64,000 bases of DNA from Paraferrimonas haliotis (GTDB taxonomy: Bacteria; Pseudomonadota; Gammaproteobacteria; Enterobacterales; Shewanellaceae). Numbering within the stretch: position 1 is the stretch's first letter; each line of letters opens with the position of its first letter. The stretch is taken from NCBI RefSeq assembly GCF_002282895.1, contig NZ_NRRB01000001.1, positions 744,001 to 808,000 on the forward strand. The letters run 5' to 3'. Positions 10,272-20,900 of the stretch are shown here, piece after piece. The translations under genes were made by a program, and so were the position numbers. The notes beneath the pieces are model-generated. The model searched no databases, was not told where the DNA came from, and saw only the letters and a list, made by a program, of their open reading frames with translations.

Positions 10272-11303
10272 ATGAGTAAATTTGAACAAATTCAACAAGA
10301 ATTGTCGCAAGAGCCAAAAACTTGGTTAGTGACTGGTGTGGCAGGATTTATTGGCTCAAACTTATTAGAGAAATTGTTAAAGCTGAACCAGAAGGTAATT
10401 GGCCTCGAAAATTTTGCTACGGGACATCAATATAACCTGGACGAGGTTAAAGACAAGGTAACAGCTGAGAGCTGGAAAAATTTTACCTTCATTGAAGGTG
10501 ATATCCGAAATTATGGGGATTGTGAAAAAGCATTAACGGGTGTTGATTATGTGCTTCACCAAGCTGCACTTGGCAGTGTTCCTCGCTCTATAGCTGATCC
10601 TATTACTACTAACTCAGCTAATATTACTGGGTTTATCAATATGCTGATGGCTGCAAAAGAGCAAGGGGTAAAAAGCTTCACTTATGCCGCCAGTAGCTCT
10701 ACCTATGGCGATCATCCAGCATTGCCTAAAGTTGAAGAGAACATTGGTAATCCGTTGTCGCCTTACGCTGTAACTAAGTATGTAAATGAACTCTATGCAA
10801 GTGTATTCGCAAAAACTTATGGTTTTAAAGCCATTGGTTTACGCTATTTTAATGTTTTTGGGCCACGACAAGATCCTAATGGCGCTTATGCAGCAGTAAT
10901 ACCCAAATGGACTGCCGCAATGATAAACGGTGAGGACGTTTTTGTTAACGGAGACGGAGAGACTAGCCGAGATTTTTGCTTTATCGACAACGTAGTTGAG
11001 ATGAACATTTTAGCAGCAACGGCCTCTGATGAAGCCAAAGATGAAGTTTATAACGTGGCAGTAGGTGATAGAACAACCCTGAACGAGCTTTATGAGACGA
11101 TTAACTCCTCATTAACCGAACACGGCGTTTTAATTCAGGGTAATTTAAATTATCGTGACTTCAGAGTAGGAGATGTCAGGCATTCACAAGCGGATGTCTC
11201 TAAGGCTAAATCAAAGTTAGGGTATACTGGTATTTACTGCATAGGAGAGGGTATTTCTATCGCTATGCCTTGGTATATTGAGTTTTTTAGTAACTACGAT
11301 TAA
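10272..11303 (+). CDS. tviC: UDP-N-acetylglucosamine/UDP-N-acetylgalactosaminuronate C4 epimerase, TviC/WbpP family
   Basis: A 343-residue extended SDR epimerase. After a 16-residue N-terminal extension typical of TviC/WbpP comes [19 protein letters not shown] (NAD-binding TGxxGFIG), then [11 protein letters not shown] and the catalytic pattern [14 protein letters not shown] (YxxxK), followed by [21 protein letters not shown]. It inverts C4 of UDP-GlcNAc(A) to UDP-GalNAc(A). It lies 28 bases after tviB and probably shares its transcript. The pair is the classical way to make UDP-GalNAcA. Confidence 0.93.
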   Translation: MSKFEQIQQELSQEPKTWLVTGVAGFIGSNLLEKLLKLNQKVIGLENFATGHQYNLDEVKDKVTAESWKNFTFIEGDIRNYGDCEKALTGVDYVLHQAALGSVPRSIADPITTNSANITGFINMLMAAKEQGVKSFTYAASSSTYGDHPALPKVEENIGNPLSPYAVTKYVNELYASVFAKTYGFKAIGLRYFNVFGPRQDPNGAYAAVIPKWTAAMINGEDVFVNGDGETSRDFCFIDNVVEMNILAATASDEAKDEVYNVAVGDRTTLNELYETINSSLTEHGVLIQGNLNYRDFRVGDVRHSQADVSKAKSKLGYTGIYCIGEGISIAMPWYIEFFSNYD

Positions 11304-11458
11304 GAATATTTGGCTACGTAGGTCGTTCTACTGAAATTGACCTTGCGTAGAAAGTCGGAGTTGACCTGCAAGATTGATCCGATATTTGGAGGTTGGAAAT
11401 TATAACTTCTAATAGCGGTAGTTAGTGGGCATCTAGAGGTGTCGATTAGGTTTTAATT

Positions 11459-12679
11459 ATGCATATTCTATTTTTAACAGACAACTTTCCTCCCGAGGGA
11501 AACGCACCTGCGACCCGAACTTACGAACACGCTACCCGATGGGTGAAAGCGGGCCATAAAGTGACAGTGATTACCTGTGCTCCTAACTTTCCTGAAGGAA
11601 AGGTTTTTGAAGGGTTCAAAAACAAGCTTTATGACGTGTCAGAGCTTGATGGCATTCGAGTGGTTCGTGTCAAAACATACATTACTGCCAATGAAGGCTT
11701 TGTAAAAAGAATTTTAGACTACATATCTTTTATGATTTCCGGCTTTTTTGCAGGACTATTTCAGAAAAAGCCTGACGTAATTGTTGCTACTTCACCTCAG
11801 TTTTTTTGTGCTTGTGCTGGATGGGCTTTATCTGCTGTTCGAAGAAAACCGTTTGTTTTTGAATTGCGTGATATTTGGCCTGCCTCTATTACAGCTGTCG
11901 GAGCGATGAAAGAGAGCAGGGCGATCACACTTCTTGAAAAAATTGAGTTGTTTTTGTATCGAAGAGCAGATTCTATCGTGTCTGTGACACATGCATTTAA
12001 AAATGAATTGATTGAACGTGGAGTTGATGGGGACAAAATCGAAGTGGTGCTCAACGGTGTAGACTTAAGCAAATATGAACCGGTGGCAGAGAAAGATTCT
12101 GAACTTGCAAAGCAACACAGCCTCGAAGGAAAATTTGTCGCAGGTTACATTGGTACGCATGGCATGGCGCATGGGTTAGAGCACATTGTTGCAGTAGCAG
12201 AAAAGCTACAACAATACGATGATATTCGATTTGTTTTCGCGGGCGGCGGCGCAGCAAGGCAGAAGGTTGTTGATCTAGTTCAAGAAAAACAATTGAACAA
12301 TGTAGTGCTTATTAACCGTCAACCTAAAGAAATGATGCCTCGACTATGGTCGCTGTGCGACGTATCTCTAGTGCCTTTGATCAACAGCAATTTATTTAGA
12401 ACAGTAATTCCATCCAAAATATTTGAATGTATGGGGATGGGCATCCCGACGATAATGAGTGTGCCAGAAGGCGAGGCGACAGCCATCATAAAAGACACGG
12501 ACTCAGGTTTAGTGGTTGAAAGTGAAAACGTTGAAGCCATCTCGCAAGCGGTGTTAGAACTGTATCAAAATAAAACACTGTACGCAGAAAAACGACAAGC
12601 AAGTATTGCTGCTGGGCCACAATACAGCCGTGATTTGATGGCAGAGAATATGGAGAAGGTTTTTATTAAGCTAAAATAA
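11459..12679 (+). CDS. Glycosyltransferase, WbuB-like (GT4)
   Basis: A 406-residue GT-B enzyme. The N-terminus HILFLTDNFPPEGNAPATRTYEHA is characteristic of the WbuB group, which adds a sugar to undecaprenyl-PP-linked GlcNAc or related acceptors. It has the middle segment FVFELRDIWPASITAVGA and the donor site SKIFECMGMGIPTIMSVPEGE. Because wecA (GlcNAc-1-P transferase) is the next gene, convergent, this enzyme is a good candidate for adding the second sugar of the repeat unit; that is inference. A 155-base gap separates it from tviC. The gene ends one base before the end of wecA on the other strand. Confidence 0.88.
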   Translation: MHILFLTDNFPPEGNAPATRTYEHATRWVKAGHKVTVITCAPNFPEGKVFEGFKNKLYDVSELDGIRVVRVKTYITANEGFVKRILDYISFMISGFFAGLFQKKPDVIVATSPQFFCACAGWALSAVRRKPFVFELRDIWPASITAVGAMKESRAITLLEKIELFLYRRADSIVSVTHAFKNELIERGVDGDKIEVVLNGVDLSKYEPVAEKDSELAKQHSLEGKFVAGYIGTHGMAHGLEHIVAVAEKLQQYDDIRFVFAGGGAARQKVVDLVQEKQLNNVVLINRQPKEMMPRLWSLCDVSLVPLINSNLFRTVIPSKIFECMGMGIPTIMSVPEGEATAIIKDTDSGLVVESENVEAISQAVLELYQNKTLYAEKRQASIAAGPQYSRDLMAENMEKVFIKLK

Positions 12680-12680
12680 G

Positions 12681-13736
12681 TTACCGCTTTAACCAGCTCA
12701 CAATTCGCCATACCCTCGCAATCACCAAGTAATAGCTTGCAAACAGCCCCAGAAACATAAACAGTATCACAGGCTCTGGGGTCTTTAGTAGCTCTAAGGT
12801 AACGCCCAATCCAGTAATCACAAACGAGGCAATGGTCATTACGGCTAGGGTTTGACGTGAGGATAAGCCAGCCCGCATGAAGATGTGGTGTAAATGGTCT
12901 CTATCCGGTTTAAAAGGGCTTTGCCCTTTTTTTATGCGTCTAAGCATAATGGCTACCATATCCACCAATGGCAGTGCCACAATCCATAATGCCACCACGG
13001 GGCGAAATACCGGTTCGTTGGCGTCTACACCAATGCACAGCAGCCAAATGGTTAAATAACCAATGAGCATGCTGCCTGCATCTCCCATAAAGATTTTTCG
13101 TTTATTGCCAAACACAGACAAGTTAAACAGTAGGTAGGGCAATACAACGGAAACAATCACAAAGCACAGTATCGCAAAGTGGTGGCTATCGCTCAGCCAA
13201 AAAAGCACGCCCAAGCCCGTAAAGGTACTGAGCGTCATTCCCCCAATTAAGCCATCAATACCATCCACCATGTTATAAGCGTTAATTGCCGCCATTACCG
13301 CCAGTACGGTAAAGGGCACGGCAATAACGCCTAACTCTATGACGCCCAGGCAAAATAAATTACCGAGATCCGAGATTTGTCTATTGGCGACTAGAGCCAT
13401 TAATAAAGCCGCGCCCACTTGAGCTACAATTCTAATTTTTACTGATAAGTCGTACTTATCATCGATGGCGCCAATTAATGTAATGAAAAAACACCCTGCC
13501 ATTAATGCTTCTATGGCTCGGGTAAACTCGAAACCAAAAAATAGGTGCATAAAACCTATGCCCACCATTAGGCTGGTATAGATAGCAAGACCGCCAACCA
13601 GTGGAATATGTCCTTGATGTTGTTTGCGTTGATTAGGCTTGTCGACTAACCCAATAGAGTGGGCTAGCGGTTGTAAAATGGTGATTAACGACAGAGAGAC
13701 AAAAAAACTCAGTAGTATGGGAAGGCTAGTTGTCAT
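12681..13736 (-). CDS. wecA: Undecaprenyl-phosphate N-acetylglucosaminyl 1-phosphate transferase (WecA family)
   Basis: A 351-residue polytopic protein of the glycosyltransferase 4 (MraY/WecA) family with about eleven membrane helices. Visible motifs are the substrate/metal loop GAIDDKYDLSVKIR (DDxxD), NAYNMVDGIDGLIGG, IFMGDAGSMLIGYL and the cytoplasmic HLHHIFMRAG loop with its histidines. It transfers GlcNAc-1-P from UDP-GlcNAc to undecaprenyl phosphate and so starts the lipid-linked repeat unit. It is transcribed against the rest of the locus, with its own upstream region (13737-13968) shared with ugd. Composition is like the chromosome, unlike the AT-rich core. Confidence 0.93.
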   Translation of the reverse strand: MTTSLPILLSFFVSLSLITILQPLAHSIGLVDKPNQRKQHQGHIPLVGGLAIYTSLMVGIGFMHLFFGFEFTRAIEALMAGCFFITLIGAIDDKYDLSVKIRIVAQVGAALLMALVANRQISDLGNLFCLGVIELGVIAVPFTVLAVMAAINAYNMVDGIDGLIGGMTLSTFTGLGVLFWLSDSHHFAILCFVIVSVVLPYLLFNLSVFGNKRKIFMGDAGSMLIGYLTIWLLCIGVDANEPVFRPVVALWIVALPLVDMVAIMLRRIKKGQSPFKPDRDHLHHIFMRAGLSSRQTLAVMTIASFVITGLGVTLELLKTPEPVILFMFLGLFASYYLVIARVWRIVSWLKR

Positions 13737-13968
13737 AGTTTCATTTTGTTTTTTCGGAAATTTATTCCAATTGAGCTCAACTCAGCTCAATTGCGCTCAT
13801 TGATAAATTTGATTTTGCGACCAAATTCTACCAAAAAATTAGTTGAAAAGTCTTGTTAAAAGCGCACTAGATTTCTAATTTTTCGCATTAGCTATGACCT
13901 GTTTGCCTAAATCAAGACTACAGTGCATAATTCTTCGCAAATTGAACTCTATTCTAAGTGGTAATATT

Positions 13969-15138
13969 ATGAAAATCGCAGTTTCCGGCACCGGCTACGT
14001 AGGCCTATCGAACTCCATTCTGCTCGCGCAACATAATGAAGTGGTTGCGGTGGATATTATTCCTGAAAAAGTTGAGCTCATTAACAACAAGCAATCCCCT
14101 ATTGTGGATGCTGAAATTGAGAGCTATTTAGCCACTAAGCCCCTTAATTTAACCGCTACCCTAGATAAGCACTTGGCCTACGAAGGGGCGGATTATGTGA
14201 TTGTTGCTACGCCAACCGATTACGACCCAAAAACCAACTACTTTAATACCGGCTCCGTTGAAGCGGTGATTCAGGACGTAAAGGCTATTAACCCCAATGC
14301 GGTGATGGTGATTAAATCAACGGTTCCTGTGGGCTTTACTGCCAATATGCGGGAGAAATACGGCACCAATAACATTATCTTCTCGCCGGAGTTTTTGCGT
14401 GAAGGCTTGGCCCTTAAAGACAACTTGCACCCGTCGCGCATTGTGGTGGGCGAGGTGTCGGAGCGGGCACAGCGCTTTGCGGATTTGCTGGTAGAAGGCG
14501 CCATTAAAGAGAACATTGATGTACTGCTTACCGGCTCTACCGAAGCAGAAGCCATTAAGCTGTTTGCCAACACCTACTTGGCCATGCGTGTGGCTTATTT
14601 TAACGAATTGGATAGCTACGCCGAGTCTCACGGCTTGGATAGCCGCCAGATTATTGAAGGGGTCGGGCTAGACCCTCGCATTGGCTCTCACTACAACAAC
14701 CCGTCTTTCGGTTATGGCGGCTATTGCTTGCCTAAAGACACCAAGCAAATGCTGGCCAACTACGAAGACGTGCCTAATAACCTGATTAAAGCCATTGTGG
14801 ATGCTAATCGCACTCGCAAAGACTTTGTGGCCGATAGTATTATTAGCCGCAACCCTAAAGTTGTTGGAGTGCACCGTCTTATTATGAAGGCCGGCTCTGA
14901 CAACTTTAGAAGCTCGTCTATTCAAGGCATTATGAAGCGCATTAAGGCAAAAGGCATTGAAGTGGTGGTGTATGAGCCTGTGCTTAAAGAGCCAGAGTTC
15001 TTTAACTCCCGCGTTATCACCGATCTTAATGAGTTTAAAGCACAGTCTGATGTGATTATTGCCAACCGCTTAACCGATGACATTAAAGACGTGGCCGATA
15101 AAGTGTATACCCGCGACTTGTTTGGTAGCGACAGTTAA
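13969..15138 (+). CDS. ugd: UDP-glucose 6-dehydrogenase (short Ugd type)
   Basis: A 389-residue enzyme, the length of E. coli Ugd. The NAD-binding motif is [19 protein letters not shown]; the catalytic loop is [15 protein letters not shown] with the active-site cysteine; SPEFLREG and [22 protein letters not shown] are also typical. It makes UDP-glucuronate. I chose the ATG at 13969 because the family begins with this motif; the frame stays open to 13894 but those residues match nothing in Ugd. It is the third sugar-nucleotide dehydrogenase of the locus. Its stop overlaps the start of the sulfate permease gene. Confidence 0.95.
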   Translation: MKIAVSGTGYVGLSNSILLAQHNEVVAVDIIPEKVELINNKQSPIVDAEIESYLATKPLNLTATLDKHLAYEGADYVIVATPTDYDPKTNYFNTGSVEAVIQDVKAINPNAVMVIKSTVPVGFTANMREKYGTNNIIFSPEFLREGLALKDNLHPSRIVVGEVSERAQRFADLLVEGAIKENIDVLLTGSTEAEAIKLFANTYLAMRVAYFNELDSYAESHGLDSRQIIEGVGLDPRIGSHYNNPSFGYGGYCLPKDTKQMLANYEDVPNNLIKAIVDANRTRKDFVADSIISRNPKVVGVHRLIMKAGSDNFRSSSIQGIMKRIKAKGIEVVVYEPVLKEPEFFNSRVITDLNEFKAQSDVIIANRLTDDIKDVADKVYTRDLFGSDS

Positions 15139-16877
15139 TGGAAGCAAGCTTCAGCGGCACTCAAGCCTTTGTTTTGCTGCTGTTTGCTTTAACCATTGCA
15201 GGGCTTATTCGCTATCAGGCCCATTCTACAAAGGTGTTTGGGCTGTTGCTCATTACCCTTTACTTAAGCGCGTTAGTGAGTACAGATCAACTCATTGCCA
15301 GCGTGTCGAACACTGGCTTACTCACCTTAATGATGTTGATGCTGTGCTCGGTGGCCATTGAAAAAACACGCTTGCTGCGCTCGCTCACCAGCTTTGTGAT
15401 AGGCGTAAGCTACAAAGCCACTTGGCTCAGATTATATGGCCTAACCGCAATATTTTCAGGCTTGCTTAATAACACCGCAGTAGTGTCTACCATGCTAGCC
15501 CCCATTCGCAGTAATCGCTTTCATAGCGCCAGTAAGCTGCTATTACCCTTGTCCTATGCCGCTATTCTTGGTGGCACCTTAACCCTTGTGGGTACGTCTA
15601 CCAACCTTATTGTGAATAGCTTAGTGCTGGATAACGGCATGGAAAGCTTACACTTCTTTGATTTCACCCTCGTAGGGCTTTGCTTGGTGCTTGGCTGTGG
15701 CGGTTTGCTGTTTTTTCTAAGTTCACTGTTACCTCAAGGGCAATCGATACCCATAGAGCCTCAGGCTTATTTAATAGGCACGAAAGTCACCAAAGATTCT
15801 GAGCTTGTAGGCAAAAGCGTTGAAGAAAACGGCTTGCGTAACTTGGAATCCTTGTTTTTGGTGGAAATCATTCGAGATGGGCGGCTAATTTCGCCTGTGA
15901 GTCCGGAACAGGTTATTCAAGCCGATGATCGCTTGCTCTTTAGTGGTGACATTAAAAAAGTGACCGTGCTGGCGCAGTTTCAAGGTTTGTCTTTGTTTGC
16001 CGATGATAGCGGCTTACCACTGAGCAATTTATCAGAAGTGGTAATTCGCCCTGAAAGTCGTTTGGTGGGCAGCACCCTTAAAAAGTCTGGCTTTCGAGCC
16101 TTATTTGATGCCGCTGTGGTGGCCATTAAGCGTGATGGAGAGGCAATTTCGGGCAAGTTAGGTGATGTTGAATTGCGTTCGGGCGACTACTTAGCACTGG
16201 CAATTGGTAACGACTTTAACCAACGTCATAATTTAACTAAGAATTTTTTCATGTTAAGCGACGTCAAAACCGAACACTTACTGGGCGGTTGGCGAGAAAA
16301 GCTGGCGGTATTTGGTTTTGTCGCAGCCATTGGGCTTGCGGCTATCGGAGTGACCACATTGTTCAAAAGCGTATTCTTGTTTTTGTGCGTGTTGTTGCTG
16401 TCTGGGGCGCTGAAACCTAATGAAGCGTTGCAGCGATTGCCGGTGAATATTTGGCTTATTATTTCCTCGGCTTTGGTGTTATCTCAAGCACTTAACGCCA
16501 GTGGCGTGTTTCGTTGGTTAGATTATATTGGCACATCATATAGCGATTTGATTACTCCGTTTGCTGGGTTGGTTATTGTGTATTTGCTATCATGGCTGCT
16601 CACTGAGTTGGTAACCAATAATGCTGCGGCGGCCTTAGTGTTCCCATTGGCGTTAGAGTTGGCATCGAGCTTAGGTGCCAACCCGCACGCGTATATATTG
16701 GCGGTCGCGTTTGGCGCCAGTGCCAGTTTTATTAGCCCCTATGGCTATCAAACCAACTTAATGGTGTTTAATGCCGGACAATACCAATTAAAAGACTTTG
16801 TTAAAGTCGGGGTGCCCATCGCCTTACTTTACGGAGCTATAGTAATCGCCACTATTCCCTTGTTTATAGGAATATAA
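15138..16877 (+). CDS. SLC13/DASS-family permease with two RCK_C (TrkA-C) domains, probable sulfate transporter
   Basis: A 579-residue inner-membrane protein. Residues 1-200 hold several helices including the family motif around LLPLSYAAILGGTLTLVGTSTNLIVN. About 205-370 form two soluble RCK_C domains (the first near ESLFLVEIIRDGRLISPVSP, the second near ALFDAAVVAIKRDGEAISGK). The last 200 residues are membrane helices with the matching second motif ELVTNNAAAALVFPLAL. Position directly before cysD makes sulfate the likely substrate, a role known for other RCK-bearing SLC13 proteins. The ATG overlaps the stop of ugd (TAATG), tying it to the polysaccharide transcript. Confidence 0.85.
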   Translation: MEASFSGTQAFVLLLFALTIAGLIRYQAHSTKVFGLLLITLYLSALVSTDQLIASVSNTGLLTLMMLMLCSVAIEKTRLLRSLTSFVIGVSYKATWLRLYGLTAIFSGLLNNTAVVSTMLAPIRSNRFHSASKLLLPLSYAAILGGTLTLVGTSTNLIVNSLVLDNGMESLHFFDFTLVGLCLVLGCGGLLFFLSSLLPQGQSIPIEPQAYLIGTKVTKDSELVGKSVEENGLRNLESLFLVEIIRDGRLISPVSPEQVIQADDRLLFSGDIKKVTVLAQFQGLSLFADDSGLPLSNLSEVVIRPESRLVGSTLKKSGFRALFDAAVVAIKRDGEAISGKLGDVELRSGDYLALAIGNDFNQRHNLTKNFFMLSDVKTEHLLGGWREKLAVFGFVAAIGLAAIGVTTLFKSVFLFLCVLLLSGALKPNEALQRLPVNIWLIISSALVLSQALNASGVFRWLDYIGTSYSDLITPFAGLVIVYLLSWLLTELVTNNAAAALVFPLALELASSLGANPHAYILAVAFGASASFISPYGYQTNLMVFNAGQYQLKDFVKVGVPIALLYGAIVIATIPLFIGI

Positions 16878-16894
16878 TATAGGAGTTGTAAACT

Positions 16895-17809
16895 TTGACC
16901 ATTTCGCTAGAACGCTTGACTCACCTTAAGCAATTGGAAGCTGAATCAATTCACATTATGCGCGAAGTGGCGGCGGAGTTTGACAACCCAGTAATGCTGT
17001 ATTCCGTGGGTAAAGACTCATCGGTAATGCTGCATTTGGCCAGAAAAGCTTTCGCTCCTGGTATTCCTCCATTCCCGCTTATGCACGTCGACACCACCTG
17101 GAAGTTCAAAGAAATGATCGCGTTTCGCGATTACATGGCCAAAAAACTGGGCATGAAACTGATTGTGCATCAAAACCCGGAAGGGTTGAAAATGGGCATG
17201 AATCCCTTTGTGTATGGCAGTGCCATGCATACCGACATCATGAAAACTCAAGGTTTAAAGCAGGCGCTGGACAAGCACGGTTTTGACGCCGCCTTTGGTG
17301 GCGCCCGTCGCGACGAAGAGAAGTCTCGCGCTAAAGAGCGAGTGTACTCATTTAGAGACGAACACCACCGTTGGGACCCTAAAAATCAACGCCCAGAGCT
17401 TTGGAACATCTATAACGGTAAGGTTAATAAAGGCGAAAGCATTCGTGTATTCCCTTTGTCTAACTGGACTGAGCTTGATATTTGGCAATACATTTATCTG
17501 GAAGAAATTGAAATTCCGTCGCTTTATTTGTCTGCGAAACGACCAGTGGTTGAGCGTGATGGCATGCTGATTATGGTGGATGACGAGCGCATGGAGCTGA
17601 AACATGGCGAAGTGATTGAAGAGAAGATGGTGCGCTTTAGAACCTTAGGTTGTTATCCGCTCACCGGTGCGGTGGAATCGCAAGCCACTACGTTGCCAGA
17701 AGTGATTCAAGAAATGCTGCTTACTACTACCTCAGAGCGACAAGGGCGTGCCATTGACCACGATAGCTCAGGCTCTATGGAGAAAAAGAAGCGCGAAGGG
17801 TATTTCTAA
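16895..17809 (+). CDS. cysD: Sulfate adenylyltransferase subunit 2
   Basis: A 304-residue member of the PAPS reductase/ATP-PP-loop family. Visible are the PP-loop [34 protein letters not shown] and the C-terminal [13 protein letters not shown] followed by the basic tail [11 protein letters not shown]. CysD makes APS from ATP and sulfate, driven by GTP hydrolysis in CysN. The start is TTG at 16895, placed 9 bases after AGGAG (16881-16885); the family begins with an equivalent [14 protein letters not shown] region, so this start is well supported. In this operon cysN is separated from cysD by two genes, unlike the usual cysDN pair. Confidence 0.96.
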   Translation: MTISLERLTHLKQLEAESIHIMREVAAEFDNPVMLYSVGKDSSVMLHLARKAFAPGIPPFPLMHVDTTWKFKEMIAFRDYMAKKLGMKLIVHQNPEGLKMGMNPFVYGSAMHTDIMKTQGLKQALDKHGFDAAFGGARRDEEKSRAKERVYSFRDEHHRWDPKNQRPELWNIYNGKVNKGESIRVFPLSNWTELDIWQYIYLEEIEIPSLYLSAKRPVVERDGMLIMVDDERMELKHGEVIEEKMVRFRTLGCYPLTGAVESQATTLPEVIQEMLLTTTSERQGRAIDHDSSGSMEKKKREGYF

Positions 17810-18442
17810 ATGAACGATAACATTGTTTGGCATAAGGCTTCGGTTAACCCTGGGCAGCGCGCCGCGCTTAAGCAGCAAAAGCCCGCCGTACTTTGGTTTA
17901 CCGGACTCAGCGGTTCGGGCAAGTCCACCATTGCCAACGCGGTTGAGCTCAAGCTGTTAACACTGCATAAGCACAGTTATTTGTTGGATGGTGACAACGT
18001 TCGCCATGGCCTAAACAACGACTTAGGTTTTTCCGACGCCGATAGAGTTGAGAACATTCGTCGCATAGGCGAGGTGGCCAAGCTGTTTGTGGACTCGGGT
18101 TGTTTAGTATTAACCGCGTTTATTTCGCCTTTTTTAAGCGACCGCGAGCAGGTAAAACAATTGCTGGCGCAAGGTCAGTTTATTGAGGTCTTCGTTGATA
18201 CTCCCATTGACGTGTGCGAAGCGCGTGATCCTAAAGGGCTTTATAAAAAAGCTCGTGCCGGCGAAATTAAGCATTTCACGGGCATAGATTCCGACTACCA
18301 AGCACCGGTTAATCCTAATATTTGGCTGAAAACCGCAGAGCATTCGGTTGAGCGTTGTGCTCAGCAGGTGGTGGACTATTTAGCTCAACAGGGCTATTTA
18401 GAACAAGCGCACTCAGAGCAAGCACACTCAGAGGCTCAGTAG
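17810..18442 (+). CDS. cysC: Adenylylsulfate (APS) kinase
   Basis: A 210-residue P-loop kinase. Walker A is [35 protein letters not shown] binds [14 protein letters not shown] and [22 protein letters not shown] complete the family pattern. It phosphorylates APS to PAPS. It starts at the base after the cysD stop. The C-terminus carries a short tandem repeat ([10 protein letters not shown], encoded near 18405-18432) that is not part of the enzyme fold and is probably a recent DNA duplication. Confidence 0.96.
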   Translation: MNDNIVWHKASVNPGQRAALKQQKPAVLWFTGLSGSGKSTIANAVELKLLTLHKHSYLLDGDNVRHGLNNDLGFSDADRVENIRRIGEVAKLFVDSGCLVLTAFISPFLSDREQVKQLLAQGQFIEVFVDTPIDVCEARDPKGLYKKARAGEIKHFTGIDSDYQAPVNPNIWLKTAEHSVERCAQQVVDYLAQQGYLEQAHSEQAHSEAQ

Positions 18443-18443
18443 C

Positions 18444-19427
18444 ATGCATTACGACGTATTTAATGGCGATGCAGATGGCATATGCGCCTTGCTTCAGTTG
18501 CGACTGAGCCAGCCACGAGAGTCCACGCTAATCAGTGGGGTAAAGCGCGATATCCAATTGCTGCAGCAAGTGGATATTGAAAACGCTCAATCGGTGACTG
18601 TGCTGGATATCTCTATGGAGAAAAACCAGCCGGCTTTAGCGCAATTGCTGGCTAATGATATAGAGGTGTTTTATTGCGACCACCATCGCAGCGGTGACAT
18701 TCCAAAAAGCGAACACCTACAAGCCATCATTGATTTGGCCCCAGAAACCTGCACCAGCTTGTTGATTAACCAGCATTTGCAGGGACAGTTTGCCCACTGG
18801 GCCATAGCCGGCGCTTTTGGCGATAATCTCTTGGTGCCGGCACAGCAACTAGCGAACCAGTGTGGGTTAAGCAATGCGCAAATCGAGTTCTTAAAGGAGC
18901 TGGGTACTTTAATTAATTACAACGGCTATGGTGCGTCGTTGGCGGATTTAACCTTTGAACCGACGCAGCTGTTCGAAGAGCTGCTGAGCTATTCAGATCC
19001 ACTGGCCATGATGGCGCTTGAAGAGTCTCCGTTTACTGAGCTGCAAGCCGCTTATAAGCAAGACAGTCAGTTGGTGGGCGAGCTTAAGCCCAGCTTCCAA
19101 GACAACGCTTGCCAAGTTTACGAGCTGCCTTGTGAAGCGTGGGCACGGCGCATAAGCGGCGTGTTTGGCAATCAATTGGCCAATCAAAATGCGCAGTTGG
19201 CCCATGGGGTTATAACCCTTAACCCAAGCGGTAATGACTACACAGTAAGCGTTCGAGCACCGCTTAATAATCGCATTGGCGCCGATGACGTGTGTTGTCA
19301 GTTTGCCACAGGCGGGGGGCGCAAAGCGGCCGCCGGCATTAATCAATTACCAAAGGCTGAAGTGTCGACATTTATCGATGCTTTGTCTAACTATTATAAG
19401 CATTTAGGAGCAAATCATGTCTCATAG
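18444..19427 (+). CDS. DHH-family phosphoesterase in the sulfate-activation operon (candidate PAP phosphatase)
   Basis: A 327-residue DHH/DHHA1 protein. Motif I is [15 protein letters not shown], a central VTVLDIS lies near residue 51, the diagnostic DHH triad is in [18 protein letters not shown] follows, and the C-terminal DHHA1 signature is [15 protein letters not shown] enzymes of the NrnA type cleave short oligonucleotides and 3'-phosphoadenosine-5'-phosphate (PAP), the by-product of PAPS use. Being between cysC and cysN, and overlapping cysN by 11 bases, it could recycle PAP; that is inference. It is shorter than RecJ. No signal peptide, so cytoplasmic. Confidence 0.85.
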   Translation: MHYDVFNGDADGICALLQLRLSQPRESTLISGVKRDIQLLQQVDIENAQSVTVLDISMEKNQPALAQLLANDIEVFYCDHHRSGDIPKSEHLQAIIDLAPETCTSLLINQHLQGQFAHWAIAGAFGDNLLVPAQQLANQCGLSNAQIEFLKELGTLINYNGYGASLADLTFEPTQLFEELLSYSDPLAMMALEESPFTELQAAYKQDSQLVGELKPSFQDNACQVYELPCEAWARRISGVFGNQLANQNAQLAHGVITLNPSGNDYTVSVRAPLNNRIGADDVCCQFATGGGRKAAAGINQLPKAEVSTFIDALSNYYKHLGANHVS

Positions 19428-20826
19428 CTCAGATCTCATCGCCACCGATATTGAGGGCTATTTAAAGGTTCATGAAAATAAGGACTTGTTACGCTTCCTA
19501 ACCTGCGGCAACGTGGACGATGGCAAATCAACCTTAATTGGTCGTTTGTTGTTCGATTCGAAATTGATCTACGAAGATCAAATGGCCGCCATTGAAAAAG
19601 ATTCGCAAAAGTTTAATACCACCGACGAGACCTTTGATTTGGCGCTGCTAGTGGATGGTTTGCAGTCGGAGCGAGAGCAGGGCATTACCATTGATGTGGC
19701 CTATCGCTATTTTTCCACCGAAAAGCGTAAGTTCATTATTGCCGACACTCCTGGGCACGAGCAATACACCCGTAATATGGTGACCGGCGCCTCTACCTGT
19801 GAGCTGGCCATTGTGATGGTGGATGCCCGCCATGGCATTCAAAATCAAACCCGCCGCCACAGCTTTATTTGCAGCCTATTAGGTATTAAGCACATCATTG
19901 TTGCCATCAATAAAATGGATTTGATGGACTATGACCGCGAAGTGTTTAGAAAGCTTAAAGTTGAATACCGCGAGATGGCCAAGAACTTTAACATCGATGA
20001 CATTCGCTTCGTGCCCATTTCGGCGCTAAAAGGCGACAACGTGGTGACGCCGAGTGAAAATATGGATTGGTACCCAGGTGCCACCTTAATGAAGCTCTTA
20101 GAAACGGTTAAAGTCGATAAAGACGTCGATACCGAAAACATGCGCTTCCCGGTGCAATACGTTAATCGCCCGAATCTAAACTTCCGTGGTTTTTGTGGCA
20201 CCTTAACCTCTGGCATATTGCAAGTGGGCGATGAAGTGACCGCGCTGCCATCGGGCAAAACCTCGAGAGTTAAGTCGATTTTTACCTACGACGGTGAACT
20301 GCAATCGGCACGCCCGGGTGTAGCCATTACCGTAACCCTTGAAGACGAAATTGACGTGTCTCGCGGTGACATGCTGGTGCACACAGGTCATGAGCCGGAG
20401 TTGTCTAATCAGTTTAGCGCACACCTGGTTTGGATGGGCGAAACGCCGCTGCGCACCCACAAAGAATACACCTTTAAATTTGCCACTAAATCGTGCTTTG
20501 GCAAAGTGGTGGAGCTGCCCCATAAAATTAACGTAAACACCTTAGATGAGCATGCTCACAACAGTGACACGCTAGAGCTTAACGAAATTGCGTTAATCCA
20601 AGTGGCGCTTAACGACAAGGTGGCAGTGGATGCCTATCAAGCGCTGCCGCAAACCGGTGCCTTTGTCGTAATTGACCGTCATACCAATGTTACCGTTGGC
20701 GCGGGTATGGTGAGCAGCATTGCCGCTAACGACATTGAGGTTGTGCGGGAATACAGCCAAGCCGAGCGCGAGCTCAACGCTTATGTACGCAAGCACTATC
20801 CGGAGTGGGGTTGTAGCGAGGTTTAG
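19417..20826 (+). CDS. cysN: Sulfate adenylyltransferase subunit 1 (GTPase)
   Basis: A 469-residue EF-Tu-like GTPase. G1 is [16 protein letters not shown], the G3 motif is [12 protein letters not shown] and G4 is NKMDLMD; two beta-barrel domains follow (for example the segment after [17 protein letters not shown]). It forms the ATP sulfurylase with CysD and couples GTP hydrolysis to APS formation. The length equals that of CysN without the CysC fusion found in some bacteria, consistent with a separate cysC here. It is the last gene of the operon, followed by a hairpin at 20843-20875. Confidence 0.96.
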   Translation: MSHSSDLIATDIEGYLKVHENKDLLRFLTCGNVDDGKSTLIGRLLFDSKLIYEDQMAAIEKDSQKFNTTDETFDLALLVDGLQSEREQGITIDVAYRYFSTEKRKFIIADTPGHEQYTRNMVTGASTCELAIVMVDARHGIQNQTRRHSFICSLLGIKHIIVAINKMDLMDYDREVFRKLKVEYREMAKNFNIDDIRFVPISALKGDNVVTPSENMDWYPGATLMKLLETVKVDKDVDTENMRFPVQYVNRPNLNFRGFCGTLTSGILQVGDEVTALPSGKTSRVKSIFTYDGELQSARPGVAITVTLEDEIDVSRGDMLVHTGHEPELSNQFSAHLVWMGETPLRTHKEYTFKFATKSCFGKVVELPHKINVNTLDEHAHNSDTLELNEIALIQVALNDKVAVDAYQALPQTGAFVVIDRHTNVTVGAGMVSSIAANDIEVVREYSQAERELNAYVRKHYPEWGCSEV

Positions 20827-20842
20827 TTGTTCTATGTTGTTT

Positions 20843-20875
20843 AGAGGAGCGACGACTTTTGTCATTGGCTCCTCT
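20843..20875. terminator. Hairpin between convergent cysN and wzi-like gene
   Basis: Arms AGAGGAGC (20843-20850) and GCTCCTCT (20868-20875) are perfectly complementary over 8 bases, with an inner GAC/GTC pair. It lies between the ends of two convergent genes, so it could stop transcription from both sides. There is no strong T-tract, so confidence is moderate. Confidence 0.5.
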
Positions 20876-20900
20876 GCTCGTTTCTGTACTTTGTAATTCT

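Noticed and set aside
11411..11425. GCGGTAG before the WbuB-like gene, similar to the core of the ops/JUMPstart element
   Set aside because: Only seven bases match, the rest of the 39-base JUMPstart consensus is missing, and it lies in the middle of the locus.
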